A stretch of DNA of 64,000 nucleotides from Niebla homalea (taxonomy: Eukaryota; Ascomycota; Lecanoromycetes; Lecanorales; Ramalinaceae): assembly GCA_019925105.1 (NCBI GenBank), contig JAHGAU010000021.1, forward strand, positions 496,001-560,000. The letters run 5' to 3'. The notes beneath the pieces were generated by a model. It made no database searches, was not told the origin of the DNA, and saw only the letters and a list, made by a program, of their open reading frames with translations. The translations under genes and the position numbers were made by a program. This document shows, in pieces, positions 1-13,400 of this stretch. Positions within the stretch are counted from its first letter, which is position 1. Every line of letters begins with the position of its first letter.

Positions 1-714
1 CACTTTATACTTTTAACCTTAAATTACCGTTTTTATCTTTTATTAATACTTTTATTTCCGCCCTTTAAGAACCCTATAAACGCTCCGTTTTCTTTAATTT
101 TAATTTTATTTTTATATAAAAATCCCTTACGCTTTTTAATTTAATCTATAATATCGGTTAAGTTTTTAACGTAATATCTTTTTATTTTACCGTAAGGAGT
201 CTTTTTAAGGTTTTTATTATTTTCCTTATCGCCCTTTTACTTTTACTTACCGGGCAACGTATTATCTCCGTTTTTTATTTTTAGTCCTTTAAGGTTTTAT
301 TTTCTTTATTAATTTTATTTCCTTTTTATATACCTTTAATAATACTTTTATTATAATCTTCCTATCCCTTCCCCCGCTCGTACCCTTTATTATTAATATT
401 ATACCGGCTTTCTTACCCCTTTATTTACTTATTATTTCCGTATTATTATTATACGTTTTTCGCGTTTTAATATACGTATTTTATTAATTTTAATTCTTTT
501 ATTTATTTTAAGTATTATCCGGCTTATTATTATTATATTATCCGTATACGTTATCGCCGTTTCTGTTAATATAGGTTATTTATCCGTTTATTACCTTATT
601 CTTAATTATTACGTTACTTCTACTTATTATACTTAATATACTTCTTTTATTATTACGAGAGCTATACGTATACGTATCGTTTTGGACCTCCGGGGTCCCT
701 TTATTCGTCGCCAT
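1..714 (-). mobile_element. LINE non-LTR retrotransposon, 5' part, runs off left edge
   Basis: The minus strand begins at an ATG (712-714) followed by the same first codons (Met-Ala-Thr-Asn) and the same block around 685-700 (GGGTCC...CAAAACG in sense) found at the start of the LINE copies at 1689, 32903 and 52919. This is the start of ORF1, the RNA-binding protein of a two-ORF LINE. The reading frame is broken by many TAA/TAG codons, as expected after RIP. The sequence upstream of the ATG (715 onward) is unlike that of the other copies. The rest of the element lies outside the window. Confidence 0.75.
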
Positions 715-1095
715 TCAGGTTTTTTCATCATTTACTTTATTTATTATAGATCTTTAAACGGTTTTATATATTACTTTTTTTAAAGGCAGTATTATTCTTT
801 TATAATACGTACTTTAGTTCATAGTTTATCTACGTTTTATTTATATATAATGTTTAATTTAACTTTAAAGAAAATATTAATAAAGGTATATTTTAAGTAT
901 TTAATATACCTTACGTTAATATTTAATATCGTTAACCTTCCCGCTTATATTTAATTATACTTTTATCAAATTTACGTTTTTTTTATAGTATTTTATTAAA
1001 TCTGGTTATTAAATTTTATTATTCTTATTACCTTATATATAACGCTTAATATTAAAATAAACTAAACATTATATATACGGAGAAAGTTTCCTATA
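715..1095. other. AT-rich unclassified DNA
   Basis: This is RIP-degraded sequence between the LINE 5' end and the MITE-like element. No reading frame, repeat terminus or RNA signal is recognisable. It may be part of an older element into which the LINE and the MITE inserted. Confidence 0.5.
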
Positions 1096-1621
1096 TCTGT
1101 AAATTTGTGAACCAGCATATAAGCACTCCGAGTGTAAGCGAACAGATTGAGCAGGTTGAACTTATATCCCCCCTCGCTAGGCCTCTAAGCGCTCGCGAGT
1201 ATCCGGCTTGCTCGTGAGTTTCCCACTTGCTCGTGAATTTTTTTACTTAAGGATTTTTTAATTAAATTACCCCCTTTAACTAACCCCCTTTAAGGATAAA
1301 TTACTAGCTCCAAGGGTAACTTTTAGCTAGATTAACCGAATCTATAATCTATTTTTAAAAACGTTAAATATTACGGCTTATAGGGGGGGTAACGGTAATA
1401 CCCGCTGTTAAGAAAGCTTAAATAAAAAAATTTATAAAAAATAAAAATCATTATTTTACCGTTTTAAACGTTTTTATTTTTAACTTTTTTTTACCCGCTC
1501 GGGACCGCTCGGAGCGCTCGTGAGTTTCCTGGGATTCTCGTGAGTGACTCACGAGCGATCTGGGTGAATAAATCACCTTTATTTTATTCACTCGATCCGA
1601 GCAGGTCGCAGATTTGCTGAT
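1096..1621 (+). mobile_element. MITE-like non-autonomous DNA element, copy 1
   Basis: This 526-bp unit matches 13804-14344 in the opposite orientation from end to end. Its two ends are imperfect inverted repeats of about 20 bp (TCTGTAAATTTGTGAACC at the left; the right end reads inward as ATCAGCAAATCTGCGACC). Near the ends it carries several copies of a CTCGTGAGT or CTCGCGAGT motif, with clusters at about 1190-1245 and 1498-1560, and short G/C-rich patches that escaped RIP. There is no coding capacity. The target-site duplication of this copy is unclear. Terminal inverted repeats, small size and subterminal motifs fit a MITE; the superfamily is not identified. Confidence 0.65.
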
Positions 1622-1688
1622 GTATTTTCCTATTTATAAATATTTTCTTTAAGTATATATATTTCTTTAGAAGAAATTTTATGAAGAA

Positions 1689-3050
1689 ATGGCGACGAAC
1701 GAAGGGACCCCAGAGGTCCAAAACGATGCGTATACGTATAGCTCTGGTGACAGTGAGAGAGGTATATTAAGTATAATAAGTAAAAGTAACGTGGCGGTTG
1801 AGAATAAGGTAGTAAACGGGCAAATAACTTATATTAATAGAAATAGCGATAACGCGTACGGGTAATATAATAATAATAAGCCGGATAACGCTTAAAATAA
1901 ATAAGGAAATTAAGGTTAATAAAATATACGTATTAAGGCATATAAAACGCGTAATAATAGGGCGGAAATAATAGGTAAATAAGGGGGTAAAAAGGCCGGT
2001 ACGGTATTAACAATAAGGGGTATAGGCGGGGGGAAAAGGCGGGAAGACCGCGGTAAAAGTACTATTAAGGATATATAAAGGGGAAATAAGGTTAATAAGG
2101 AGGATAAGACCTTAAGGGATTAAAAGTAAAAGGCGGAGACGGAACGTCGCTTAATAAGTAAAGGCGAAAAGGCGGTAAGGGAGGCGGTAAAAGCCTTAAA
2201 AGGACTCCTTACGGTAAAGTAAAAGGATATTACGTTAAAGATTTAACCGATATTATAAATTAAGCTGAAAAACGTAAGGGACTTTTATATGAAAACAGGG
2301 GTAAAATTAAAGAAGGCGGAGCAACTATAGGGCTCTTAAGGGGCGGTAATAAAGGCGTTAATAAAAAGTAAAGATAACGGCTTAAGGTTAAGTATATAAA
2401 ATAAAAATATAAAAGCGGTAGCCCCTTAAATAAAAAAGAGCTGGGCGATAAAGATAATAAAAAGGGTACCCGCAGCAAAGAATAAAAAAATAACGGAAAA
2501 GAAAACGGCCGCGTTAAAGAAAATAAAAATAATAACGGTCCGCTTATTTAATAATGAAAAAAGGAATATAGCGGTAAAAATAAACCCGCTATAGTTAATA
2601 AAGGCTTTTAAGGTAACGACGGAACCGTTAATAGAATAAATTATTACGGTATATAAACTATAAAATAAGGATATTTTCCTTAATATAGTATCTTTAAAAA
2701 CGAGAAAAAGCTTAAAGAAATTTAAGGCTTAAATTAATAAGGAAAAATATAAGTTAATTAAGGTTTTAAGGTAATCGTTTACCGTTATAGTGGATAAAAT
2801 ATACCTTTTACGTTTTAAAAAAACCGAAAAAGAAACTACGTTAAAAAGTATAAAAAGGGAGAATATAATTCTTTATTTAAGGCTTAAGATCGTTAATTAT
2901 AGGCTTCCGCCGGTAATAAGGAAACTTAATTCTTTAAGATATATAAAAAGGTACTTTACCGTTATATTAAATATAACGTTAATTAAAATATATAACGACG
3001 TCTTAAATAAAGGGATTATTAAAAAGGGATCTTTTAAAATAATTTAGTTA
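1689..3050 (+). pseudogene. LINE ORF1 relic
   Basis: The ATG at 1689 opens a frame beginning Met-Ala-Thr-Asn-Glu-Gly-Thr-Pro-Glu-Val, readable for about 58 codons before the first stop (near 1863). The remainder can be followed only through TAA/TAG codons that correspond to former CAA/CAG. The section 2790-3047 stays open for 85 codons by chance. In LINEs of this kind ORF1 encodes a nucleic-acid-binding chaperone, often ending in zinc knuckles. No knuckle can be confirmed here. The right boundary is approximate. Confidence 0.5.
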
Positions 3051-3499
3051 TAAGATAAAACGGTTAATATTTATTAATATTTTAAATATTAAAATTATAG
3101 ATATATTATTATAAAATGCTTTAATACTATAAAATATATAATTTACGTTAAGGGTTACGATACCTATAAATATATAAAATTAATAATTAAAGGGCTTATA
3201 AAAGGTACGTCCAAATATACCGTATATAATAAGGAGGGATACCCAACATAAGATTCCAGGTATATAATAAGGGCCAAAGAGACTAAACGTAAAGAAACCC
3301 AGATAGCTATGAAAATCCAACGGTATAATACGTATAAAACTGGTTTAATAAGTTAACCAAAGGTAATTTTAAGATATAAGCTTAATTAACCGGATAATAA
3401 AGAATAAATAACGGTAAAAAAGAAAAAGCTCCTTATAATCTTAACCTTAAAGGCCGGCCGTTTTACGTTTTTAATAATAACCGGGAAAATATTAAATTA

Positions 3500-6400
3500 A
3501 AAAACGTTTAACTTTAATAAAAGGTCCGTAACTTAAACGGGTATAAAAAAAGGAGCCCTTATAAAGATTAATAAATAATATATTAATATTTTTAAGAATA
3601 ATATAATATAACGTCTATAACGAGGGAATTAAAGTAATAATACCGATATTTAAGTTTAAAGAAGTTAAAAACGTTAATATTATAATAATATAGGAATTAC
3701 CGTATAACTTATATATATATTTATTTATTAACTTAAAGAAAGAGTTTTACTTAACCTTTAAAGGGGATAAAATAATTAAAATATACTTCTTTATAAATAA
3801 GCGGCTTAATATAAATAATTAAAATATTATTTATTATAATAAAAACCTTTATATACTCCGTATTACGAAAAAAGGGGACTTAAAGGGCGACCTTAATATT
3901 TATAATATATATAACCCGCCGCCGGTTAATAAAGAAGGACTTTTTATAATATTATTATTTAAAAAGGTCTTAATTACTTTAAATAAGTATATATTATTTA
4001 AAGACTTTAACCTATATTATTATATATAAAATAAAGAAAAGCGTATAATAAATTACGTTAAATCAGATAATTTATTAATAATTACCGCTTAAGTTAACCT
4101 TTTATTATTAATATTATAAAGGATTATTACATAAAAGAATTATAAGTTTAAAATAACGATTAATTTAACCTTTAATATAAAAAAAGTTGTTAACGCAATC
4201 GTAATATATAAGCTATAAAAAGACTTAAAATATGGCTCGGATTATATACCGATATAAATAACTTTAGATTAAATTATTAATATAACCTTATTACTACCGG
4301 TAAGGAGGGTATAAAAAATAATTAAGGAAATAAAGGTTTATATAAAAATAAAGAAAATAATAATATAATTTATAAACCTTTTTTAATTAAATAATAAAGA
4401 CCGGATCGACCTTTTTATAGAGTGAATAATAAAGGTATTAAATAAAATAATTAATAAAACTATCCTAATAACGAAACCCTCTTAAAGAGCTAAAACTTAT
4501 TAAAATAAAAAATATATAACCGCAATTATAAAAACGAAAAAACTAATTAAGTAAACTTTTAAATATAAAAATTAAAAGATATTTAATTAATTAAGGATTA
4601 CTTAAAAAGAAAAAAAAAAATTATTAAGAAAGTTAAGTAAATATACTTTTAGTTTACGGTATATAACTTAACGGTCTTACTTTATAATATTTAAAAGTTA
4701 ACGAAATATAATAAAGAATAAAGTGGGAAATTAAAGCTTATTCTTAAATTCCCGTCCCTTAAAAAACCCAATAATATATTAATTAATACCTTTAACGGGA
4801 AGATCGAGGCCCTTAAAGGAGTATTTTTCCCCCTCCGTTAAAAGCTGATCTGGACGATATTAACGGCGTTACGTATTTTAACCCTATATTAATAAATAAG
4901 GTAATAATATAAAATATAATAATTAAAACAATTAATAAATTAAAGAAGGATAAAGCCTTAAAATTAAATAAGATTCTTAATAGATTCCTAATAATAATAG
5001 TTTTACCGTTTAAAAAGGTTTTTATTTATTTTTTTTAAGTATACCTTAACATTAATTATTATTTACGTAAGTTTAAGGAAATAAAGATAATTATCCTTAA
5101 GAAGCTTATTAAGCCGGATTATTTTAAAGTAAAATCTTATAGACTTATTATACTCCTATATACGTTAAAGAAAACCTTAAAAATAATAATAATAAAGATC
5201 CTTAATAACTATATAAAGAATTACGGACTTCTCCTTAATTAATAAATAAAAGTAAAAAAGGTAGGTTAATAGAAATAACCCTTAAAAAACTTATTAACGG
5301 CATATATATAGTATAAAGTTACGGGAAGAAGTATATTATAAGTTTTCTTTTTTTAATATTATAAGTATTTTCAATAAAATAAATTATTAAAGGTTATTAT
5401 ATAACTTAAGGAAAAAGGGGATATTATTTTTCTTAATTAAATAAACGAAGAGTTTCTTAAGTAATTAAGTTATATTAATTAACTTAGGATAAAAGATAAA
5501 CTTAATAAAGCCCATTATAATAAGGATTCCTTAAAGATTACTTATTTCTTTTATATTATTCCTATTCTTTAATAATCCTTTAATTAAGGAGTTTATTAAA
5601 TTAAAATAAAAGGTTTAAGTTAGAAACTTTATTAACGATATTTACCTTTTAACTTATAATATTTTTATACGGATAAATTATCTGGAATTAAAATAGACTT
5701 ATAAAGTCTATCTTTAATAAGTAAAAACCTATAAAACTTAATTTATACCATATAAATATAAACTTATTTATATAATTAAAAGCCTAAGGCTATATAATAT
5801 AATAATTATAATGGATTTAAATAAAGTTACGGTAAAGCCGGATACTAATATTAAAGTCCTTAACCTTTAAGTAAATAAAAAGCTTAATTAAAAGGACTAT
5901 ATAAGAAAAATTTAAAAGAAGATAACTTTATAAGAAAAAGGCCTTATTTATCTTATTATATCGATATAGGGAGTTACATTATAGAAGGCCCGGATTATTT
6001 ACTAGGTTATAATAAAGTTAATTATAATATACGCTATAGTTATTTAATATATACTTAAAGGTATTCCGGGATATAAGAAAGAGCTTATTTAAATATTATA
6101 AAAAGTCCAGAATCAATATCTAAAAATAATTAATAATATTTATAAAGTAACCTTAATCCCGGTATTAAAGTTTAAAATCTTTATACTGCCGATCGAAATT
6201 TTATTAAATTAAATAATCGCTTAAATAAAATTAAAAAAATATATATACTTAATTACGATAATAAGAAACGGGCGGATCCGCCAGAATCTTAATAAGTTTA
6301 AAATTAAAGGGAATAAATTAAAGATATTTATCTTTCCTCCTATTAAAATAAAGTAAAAATAAATTAAGAAGGAAATTAACTTTATTAATATCCCGGAGGT

Positions 6401-7400
6401 TAATTTAAGTAAATATAAACTTCCGTTAAGTATAAAAAAAACCGAGATTAAAAAGATTTAAAGAATAAAAATTATAATGATTATTTTATAGGTTATAATA
6501 AAGTAGACCGAACGCTAATAGAGGTATAAAGACTCTATATTTTAAGGTCGTTATTACTTAATTTTCAATAATAAAAAGATTATTAATAAGTATCTCCGCT
6601 GCCATAATATTATAAGGAAGGATAATAATATATTAACGATTTAACTTTAAACGGGTAAAAACGGGTTAACTTACTTCCTATTTATTATATATATTAAGGG
6701 TTAAATAAATACCGGATATAAATACGGATAAAAGAAGCAGGATACTATATACGTCCTTATTTCTTATCTTTTATTAATAGAGGTTAAGTTAAAACTTATT
6801 ATAAAAATTAATATTTATAATTACCGTTAAATATTATTTATAAAATAAAGTATCCGGGTAGTTATTAAATTTATAATATCTACCGGATTATTATTATAAT
6901 TCAGCCTTATTATAAAAATAAATAAGGTTATTAAAGATTTTACGGAAAAGGCCTATTACCGGTTAAAAAAGAAAAAGAAGAGCGGAAACCAATTATATTA
7001 ATTATATAAACCGGAAAGCATCTTCTATAGTTATAAGGATATAATAATAAACGCTTACCAGAAATCTTTAAAAGAGTTAACGGCAATAATAATATAAAAG
7101 AAATATATAATAAGCGTATAAATATTAATAAGGATATTTAAAAATATTATATAAGGTTAAGGTAATATAAATATATAAAAAAGCGGAAGAATAATAAGCC
7201 TAAGGATAGCTTCTATAAGGATACAGTCGTAATATTACGGATTTTCTTAGGGGAGTTAGAATATAGGAAGTATATAAATAAATTATTATTCTTTAAATGG
7301 CCATTAATATCCTTTACCTTAAGGGATAAAGGGTGGAAGCCTGGTAAACGCCGGTTTTTGCCTTAACGTTATAAATATCAGGTTTTTACGGTTACCAGTA
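3500..7400 (+). pseudogene. LINE ORF2 relic: endonuclease, reverse transcriptase, C-terminal region
   Basis: Reading through RIP stops shows an endonuclease-like segment with a Lys-Asp-Phe-Asn-Leu version of the Gly-Asp-Phe-Asn motif of AP-type endonucleases near 3998-4015. Reverse transcriptase follows, with Phe-Asn-Asp-Ile-Tyr-Leu-Leu-Thr-Tyr near 5625-5660 in place of the catalytic Phe-Val-Asp-Asp (Asp to Asn is the expected RIP outcome). The LINE fragment at 35839 preserves the upstream RT block better (LDVVGAFDKV). A late Lys/Arg-rich region with spaced aromatic residues (6950-7300) lies where RNase H or zinc-ribbon segments occur in relatives; this is not resolved. The gene is dead. Confidence 0.6.
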
Positions 7401-7490
7401 AGGCCAAAGGGCCGCGTATTAAGGAACGCCGGAATTAGCTTAGCTAGACCCGTAGTATAAATCAATCAATCAATCAAAATATTTTCTTTA

Positions 7491-9771
7491 TATCTATATA
7501 TATTACGTAGATTTTAAAAAATAATTTATATATTCTTTTAACGTAATAATCGTATTCTTTATATTAATTAACTTAATATAAAATGGTTATATAATTCATA
7601 AGAAAACAGTTTTATGTTTATTTAAAAAGGGTAATAAAGTCCGTTTTAAATAAATTAAAAGGGGCTTTTACCATAATTAAACTTAATAAAACCCTACGGC
7701 TTCCATATATTTACTTAATATAAGCTAAATACCCTTATATATATTTTATAATATCTTTTATTATATTTAATTATTAATAACGATATTATGGTTTTTTTAA
7801 TATAATTTTTAATAAGAAGTATTCCGCGTTATTATAGATTTCCTTAAATATTTATGTTATTTCTTTTTTTATTAAATATATTATTTGATATTTTTTATAT
7901 TAATAAAGTAACCTATTAATGGTTAAATTAAATCTATAATTTATAAGTTATTTATTAAATTTAACCTATTATATTGAATTTTTCTTTTCCGGCTTTATTT
8001 TCATTTTAAGGTATTTAATAACATTAATATAGTAATTATCGTCCTTATAATAAAGTAATTTTTTTAACTTTAATAATTTTATAGGTTCATAATTAATTTA
8101 TATGTATTTTATTTTATAATTATTATTTAGTCTTATATTATATATTCGTATTAATTTAATATTGATTATCCTTTATAATTATAATTCTTTTATATCCATT
8201 TTCTTCTTTTTATTTACGCTTTTTCTTATTGATTTTCCTTCCGTATTTTAAGTTAATTAGCCTTTTAATTATTATATCGTAATTTATATATTATTATAAA
8301 CGTTAATTTTTACTTTTTAAATTTTTTTTAAAGAGCTTTTTTGGAATAGTTCGATATCTGTTGGTGTATGGACCAAAAAGTGTGATAATGTATGAATGAT
8401 CATTCTACCTGAATGCAGATGGGATCCTAAGGATGATCTGTCCTCTACGTACAAGAGTGTCCTACACCTATGAATGCTCCCGCGTGTCCCCCATGCACAT
8501 AACAATATCCTCTATTACTTTTTTCAAATTATACCGTATTATTCTTATTTTTTTATACCTTAAGGGCTATTTTCTTTATTATTTTATTAAATACGTAATC
8601 TAAATTATTAAATAATACTTTCAATCAATTATCCGTAACTTTATTAAACTTTCATTTAATATATTCGATTTTAATATATAATCTTCTTAACTTATTTATT
8701 TATATTATAAAGATATCTTTATAGTAATTTACGTTTATCAATCTTATAAGTAATTTATGATCTATATATATAATTAAAACTTTTCTTTTATTTAATATGT
8801 ATAAAAATTTCTCCTTAAATATAATAATAATTATTAATTCTCATTTATAAATATCGTAATTACGTTTTATTTTATTTATTGTATATAAGTTATAACTAAA
8901 TAAGACAATATAAGCGTTTAAAACTTAAATAATACAATATCCGGCTCCGTATCTTAAGGTATTAATATATATATAGACTAATATCTTCGGGTTTTATTTA
9001 AATAAAGCTTTAACCTTTATTATTATATTTTATATAAATTAAAACGATATATTTTTTAACTTTGTTTACCTTTATTTTATATTTCCGATTAAGCAGGTAA
9101 ATAAACGTATTATTTTTATAAAGCTTTTAATTTATTTTTTTTACCGTATTAATGACATTTAAGAATCCTTTAATGTTTTTTACGTTTTATAATATAAATT
9201 AATTAAGTATCTTTTCGTACTTTTTAAGTTTAATTTATATACGTCTTTTTATTTTATAATTTTTTTTTTAATATTTTAATTTTTATTATATTAATTTTTG
9301 ACTTATTAAATAATAATTTTAACTTTAATTATAAAATTCAGGGAAAGAAATAATCCCTTAAGAAAATAAATTACTTTTTTAATATTCCGTATACTTTAAA
9401 GATATTATTTAAATAAAAAGCTAACTTAATAAGGTTATACTCTCCCTTAAAAATAAGGAAAGATAATTCCGGGTTTAATTTAAGGATAACTCTTAATATA
9501 ATATTTATAAATTTAATAGAAATAAATAAAAATATACGCGTTTTTTAAGGTATTCTTATAAGCTATAGCTATTTAATTTTTAATATATTAAAAATAAAAT
9601 AACATTGGTTTTTAAGATATACTTTTATTACTTAATACTTATACTTAATATTTATTTAAAAGAAAGTTTTATATAATAAAATCTTTAATAAACTATATAA
9701 TTTCTTTATTAATTTTATATAAAATATAAACAGTACTTTATATATAAAGTAATAATTAAATATAAGTTATA
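7491..9771 (-). mobile_element. Ty3/Gypsy retrotransposon relic
   Basis: On the minus strand the segment from about 9010 to 8640 reads as a Gypsy-type RNase H. A region equivalent to 'DASxYGAG' lies near 8940-8990, then 'RNYDIYK.EL', and an Asp-His-Lys-Leu-Leu block whose DHK codons lie at 8755-8763 (relatives have T-D-H-K-P-L). A segment equivalent to the 'R-xx-ADxLSR' tail follows near 8640. Upstream DNA (9100-9600) probably holds reverse transcriptase, and downstream DNA (7491-8350) probably holds connection and integrase, but I cannot read motifs there. LTRs were not found. LINE copy 1 cuts the left side. The extent is a guess; the RNase H call is the firm part. Confidence 0.5.
8359..8504. 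mobile_element. Solo LTR, not RIP-mutated
   Basis: A 146-bp GC-balanced block begins TGTTGG and ends ATAACA, the TGT...ACA ends of LTRs. It is flanked by the perfect 5-bp duplication ATATC (8354-8358 and 8505-8509). No second LTR or internal region is adjacent, so it is a solo LTR. It lies inside fully RIP-degraded Gypsy DNA yet shows no RIP itself, so it arrived later or is too short to be recognised as a repeat. TGTTG ends are common among Copia LTRs, but the family is not otherwise represented in the window. Confidence 0.8.
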
Positions 9772-9943
9772 TATTATGTGCAAAGGCCATTGCCAAGACC
9801 TTTACGGGCACTAAGGCCTAAAGGGGTATAGCGGACGCCCGGTGCTTGGCGCGCATACTTATATTGCGCACCTTGATAGCTAGGTAGAGACTCATCATAC
9901 ATATTACACCCACTTTTTACTTCAGTACTCTTAGTACCTGACA
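9772..9943 (-). mobile_element. LTR of the miniature (TRIM-like) element family, isolated
   Basis: In reverse orientation this 172-bp block starts TGTCAGGTACTAAGAGTACTG and ends TTGCACATAATA. It matches the two 163-bp LTRs at 29945-30107 and 31169-31331. It keeps many more G/C bases than those copies, so it gives the best view of the unmutated LTR. No partner LTR is near and the 5-bp flanks (TTATA, AAATA) do not match, so it is either a solo LTR with a decayed duplication or a fragment. Confidence 0.65.
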
Positions 9944-10284
9944 AAATAATTTAAAATTATCTTCTTTTTCTATAAGTATAAGGAATACGTTTTATATATT
10001 TACTTATTTATCTATTTATATATATTTCTTATATATATTTAATTTAATTCCTTATTATATAATTATTTTAAGTTATTACTTTTTATTATTTAATAATTTT
10101 TTAATAATAACTTTATATAGCTTAATCTTTAATTTTAATATTACTTTATATAAAAGTAAGTTTATTATTAAGATCTTATATAATTCTTTTATACTTATAT
10201 CCTTATACGTTTATAATACTTAAAGTATTTTAAGTTACGTTTAATTATTTAAGATAATATTACTTAATATAATACCTTTTTCCT
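9944..10284 (-). other. RIP-degraded coding-like remnant, unassigned
   Basis: Read on the minus strand through RIP stops, this segment is rich in Gln, Lys, Glu-type and Ile residues with heptad-like spacing, like the coiled-coil part of a retrotransposon Gag protein. No diagnostic motif is present. It could belong to the Gypsy relic on its left. Confidence 0.25.
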
Positions 10285-10289
10285 TTATT

Positions 10290-10451
10290 TATTGAAGTTG
10301 AGAGGTATAAGTTGCTTGATTATTACTATGTATAAAGTAAGACTATGTATAAGGTTATATGCCGCTATCTTACTTAAATTTAATACGTCCGTTTTATTTA
10401 ATTTAATCCGCGTTACGTTATCTTTTAAGTAATAATCTTATATATTTAATA
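10290..10451 (-). repeat. Copia-A copy 1, 3' LTR
   Basis: This 162-bp LTR matches 16741-16902, 21817-21966 and 34911-35072. It is more RIP-mutated than its partner; its terminal TGT and ACA read TAT and ATA. Confidence 0.8.
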
Positions 10452-13400
10452 TTCCTTTTTAAACTTCGTATATAACCTATAAATCTTATTTATTAAATAA
10501 CTTCTTTATAATTTTAACGTTATATCCTTTTATATAAAAGTTTAATTATCGTATTTAATACGTAATTCCCTTAATTATTAAGTAGTTAACTTTTTTAAAT
10601 TTTAAATCCGGTAAGCTTTTTTTATATAATTATTATTTATTATTCGGTTTACTATTAAATCCGTTATCGATAAGTATATAATCCTTAAATTATCGATATA
10701 ATAACTTTTTAAGGCTTAAAGCTTATTTAAACTATATAAAGGTCTTAATAAATAAGGCCTTTATTAACCCGTTAATTACCTATTCCGTAATATAAATATA
10801 CTCGAGATTAACGGTATTAACCTTAAGTTATTCCCGTAATTAATATAATTAAATACTTATATACTTTATCCTTACGTAATATACCGGGTTTTTAACCAGT
10901 ATAATAACCTTTTAATTATTATTATAAATCGTAATAATAAATATATATCTAGATTTATCGGGTTATATTTAATTTAATAAATCTTTTAATTAAATAACTT
11001 CCTTAATAATTTACGTTTATTCTATATATTTAGCTTTATAAATAAATAACGTTATAATCGGTTACCTTTTTAAAGATTAATAAATCGGTATACTCTTTAC
11101 GTTAAAAGGTAATTTAAAGTTAACCTATAAATAAAGTCGGCCGTAAAATCGGAGTTAATATATTTACTAAAAGTTTTAAGCTTATCCTTATATATTAATT
11201 AAAAGTATATAATAGTCCGTAAATAACGTATAATTTATTTTATATATAATTAATATTAATAAAACGGATTTATGGAATACCGGTTAATAATTATTATTAT
11301 ATAGGCTATATCCGGTTATATATTAAGTATAATATATATTAATAAATTTACGGCCGATTAATATTATTATTTAAACTCCGGCTTTATTTAATAGTTTTTA
11401 AGTAATAGTTCCGGCTTAAAATTAATTCATATAAATATATATATTAAGTAGGCTTCTTATTAACCGTAATCTTATATTACCCTTTTGATATAAATTTCCT
11501 GGCTAAAACGGATCGTTTAATTTTATTAATCCCATATAATAATAATACTTAAGTAATAACTTATTAAATTTAAGTTAAATATATAGAATTCCTAATTAAA
11601 TACGGGTTTTAAGTCCTGAATTCCTTACTTAAATAAATTAATTATTAAGACGTTATCTATATATATAATTATGATTATACCGGTTTTAGGGTAAAAGAAT
11701 ATATAATAGTCCGTATGGATAAATTTGAAATTTTATATAATTATAAACTTTTAAAAACGATTATATTATAGTTATAATAATTGCTTTAATTTATATAGGC
11801 CCTTCCTAAGCTTATAATAAAGCTTCTTATTATTTTTATTAGTCTTTTTTTATCCTTTTAACTATTTTACGTATATTTTTTCCTCGATAAAACCGTAAAG
11901 GAACGTTATTTTAACGTTTATCTACTTTAAATCTTAATTATTAATTATTATAAAAGTAAAGAAAACCATATAATTTATAGGTTTTATTACTGAGGTAAAT
12001 ATCTTATTATAGTTAATGCCCTTATATTATTTAAAACCACGTATTACCTATTAAGCCTTATAGTAAATTATACTGCTATTAACTTTATATTTAAGGGTAT
12101 AAACCTATTATCCTCGTAATATCGCTACGTTAACGGGGATTTAACTCCGTATAATTAAAATTTAAATATCGTTCTTTTTAAAAGAACCGTATTTATTACC
12201 TTCCGTTAATTCTTAATTTATCCGGGTATACTTATTTATTATAGCTTCTTTATAGGTTTTAAGCTTAACGAATTCCGGGGTTATTTTAAGGGATATTAAG
12301 GTTAAAAGGTATAATGGTTTATCTTTACTACGGGTTAATAAAGCTGAGAAAAAGAGTAAATTTAATAATATATTACGTAATATATCCGGAAATATAAGGC
12401 TAAAATTATCTTTAATTAAATTCTTAATTTATTGCTTTTACCCTTAATTATAATTAATCTTTAGGTTTTTAACCGTTAAATTTAAAGGGTCTAATAAAGT
12501 TATTTATTAAATAAAGACTATAGCCAGTTATATAAATTATTTAATAAAAGTAAAGTTTATATTAATAATATCCGTCTTAATTAAACCGTAATTCCCGAAC
12601 TTCTCCTTTAAATTAAGGTCCTATTAAGGCCTTTTTATCTTCTTAAGCTCTTAAATTTAACTAATAGGCTCCTTACGATCCGAGTTATCTAACGGTATTA
12701 CCCGTCTTTTTTTAATATATACGTTATATACGTTTTTTACTATAAAATTAAACCGTTTTACCCGTAAATTAATTACTTTAAAGTATTTATTAATCCCTTT
12801 ATTAAAACCTATTAAAATATACGGTTTTAACCTATTATTAAGCTTAGCCCGGTAACTTATAGTTTTTACGTATATAATTAACCTTAAAATCCGTATATAG
12901 GATACGTCCGGTTTCTTATTATATTAAGCTTAATATAATATTACCCCTTTAAGTTATATAAATAATATCTGTATAATTATATAGTTTACCGTTTAAATTA
13001 ATTCCGGTTAAAAGCTTTTAAATATAACCCTTATTACCCGTATAATTTTAATCTTTTTATTAATCTCTTAATTAATTTTCTTATTAATTAAATTTTATTT
13101 AAGGCTTTTACATATTATTACTTTAAAGATAATTTTATATTATTTTAAATAATTTAAGAAGGCCTTAAATATATATTTATTTCCGCCGTTAACCCGAAAA
13201 CGTTTAATCTTTCGATTTAAAGGTTATTTATATTTAACTTTAAACTCTTTAAACCGTTAAATTACGTCCGATTTATATATTAATAAGTAAATTTTTAATA
13301 TTATAATTTTATTATTACGGAAGGTTATATAATACGTTATTACGTTATATTTTTAAGGATTAATTATCCTTAAAAGGTCTATATAAATAAGCTTTAACGG

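Larger units (their letters stand above)
1652..7476 (+). mobile_element. Full-length LINE retrotransposon, RIP-degraded (LINE copy 1)
   Basis: The element starts just upstream of the ORF1 ATG at 1689 and ends in a short tetranucleotide tail (ATCA repeated, 7461-7476). A 14-bp direct repeat AAATATTTTCTTTA flanks it (1638-1651 and 7477-7490), a credible target-site duplication. Four other copies in the window share the 5' end, the 3' tail, or both. Gene order is ORF1, then endonuclease, reverse transcriptase and a C-terminal region, as in two-ORF LINEs such as the fungal Tad group; assignment to that clade is inference. It was once able to copy itself through target-primed reverse transcription; it is now riddled with stop codons. 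Confidence 0.8.

Noticed and set aside
2260..2478. 72-codon minus-strand frame, Leu/Ser/Phe-rich
   Set aside because: It lies antisense within LINE ORF1 and has only low-complexity composition.
7461..7476. Possible CRISPR or telomere-type repeat (ATCA units)
   Set aside because: It is the LINE 3' tail; the same tail ends the other copies, and no array with spacers exists.
8317..8505. 62-codon minus-strand frame
   Set aside because: It is explained by the GC-balanced solo LTR; LTRs of this kind are not coding.
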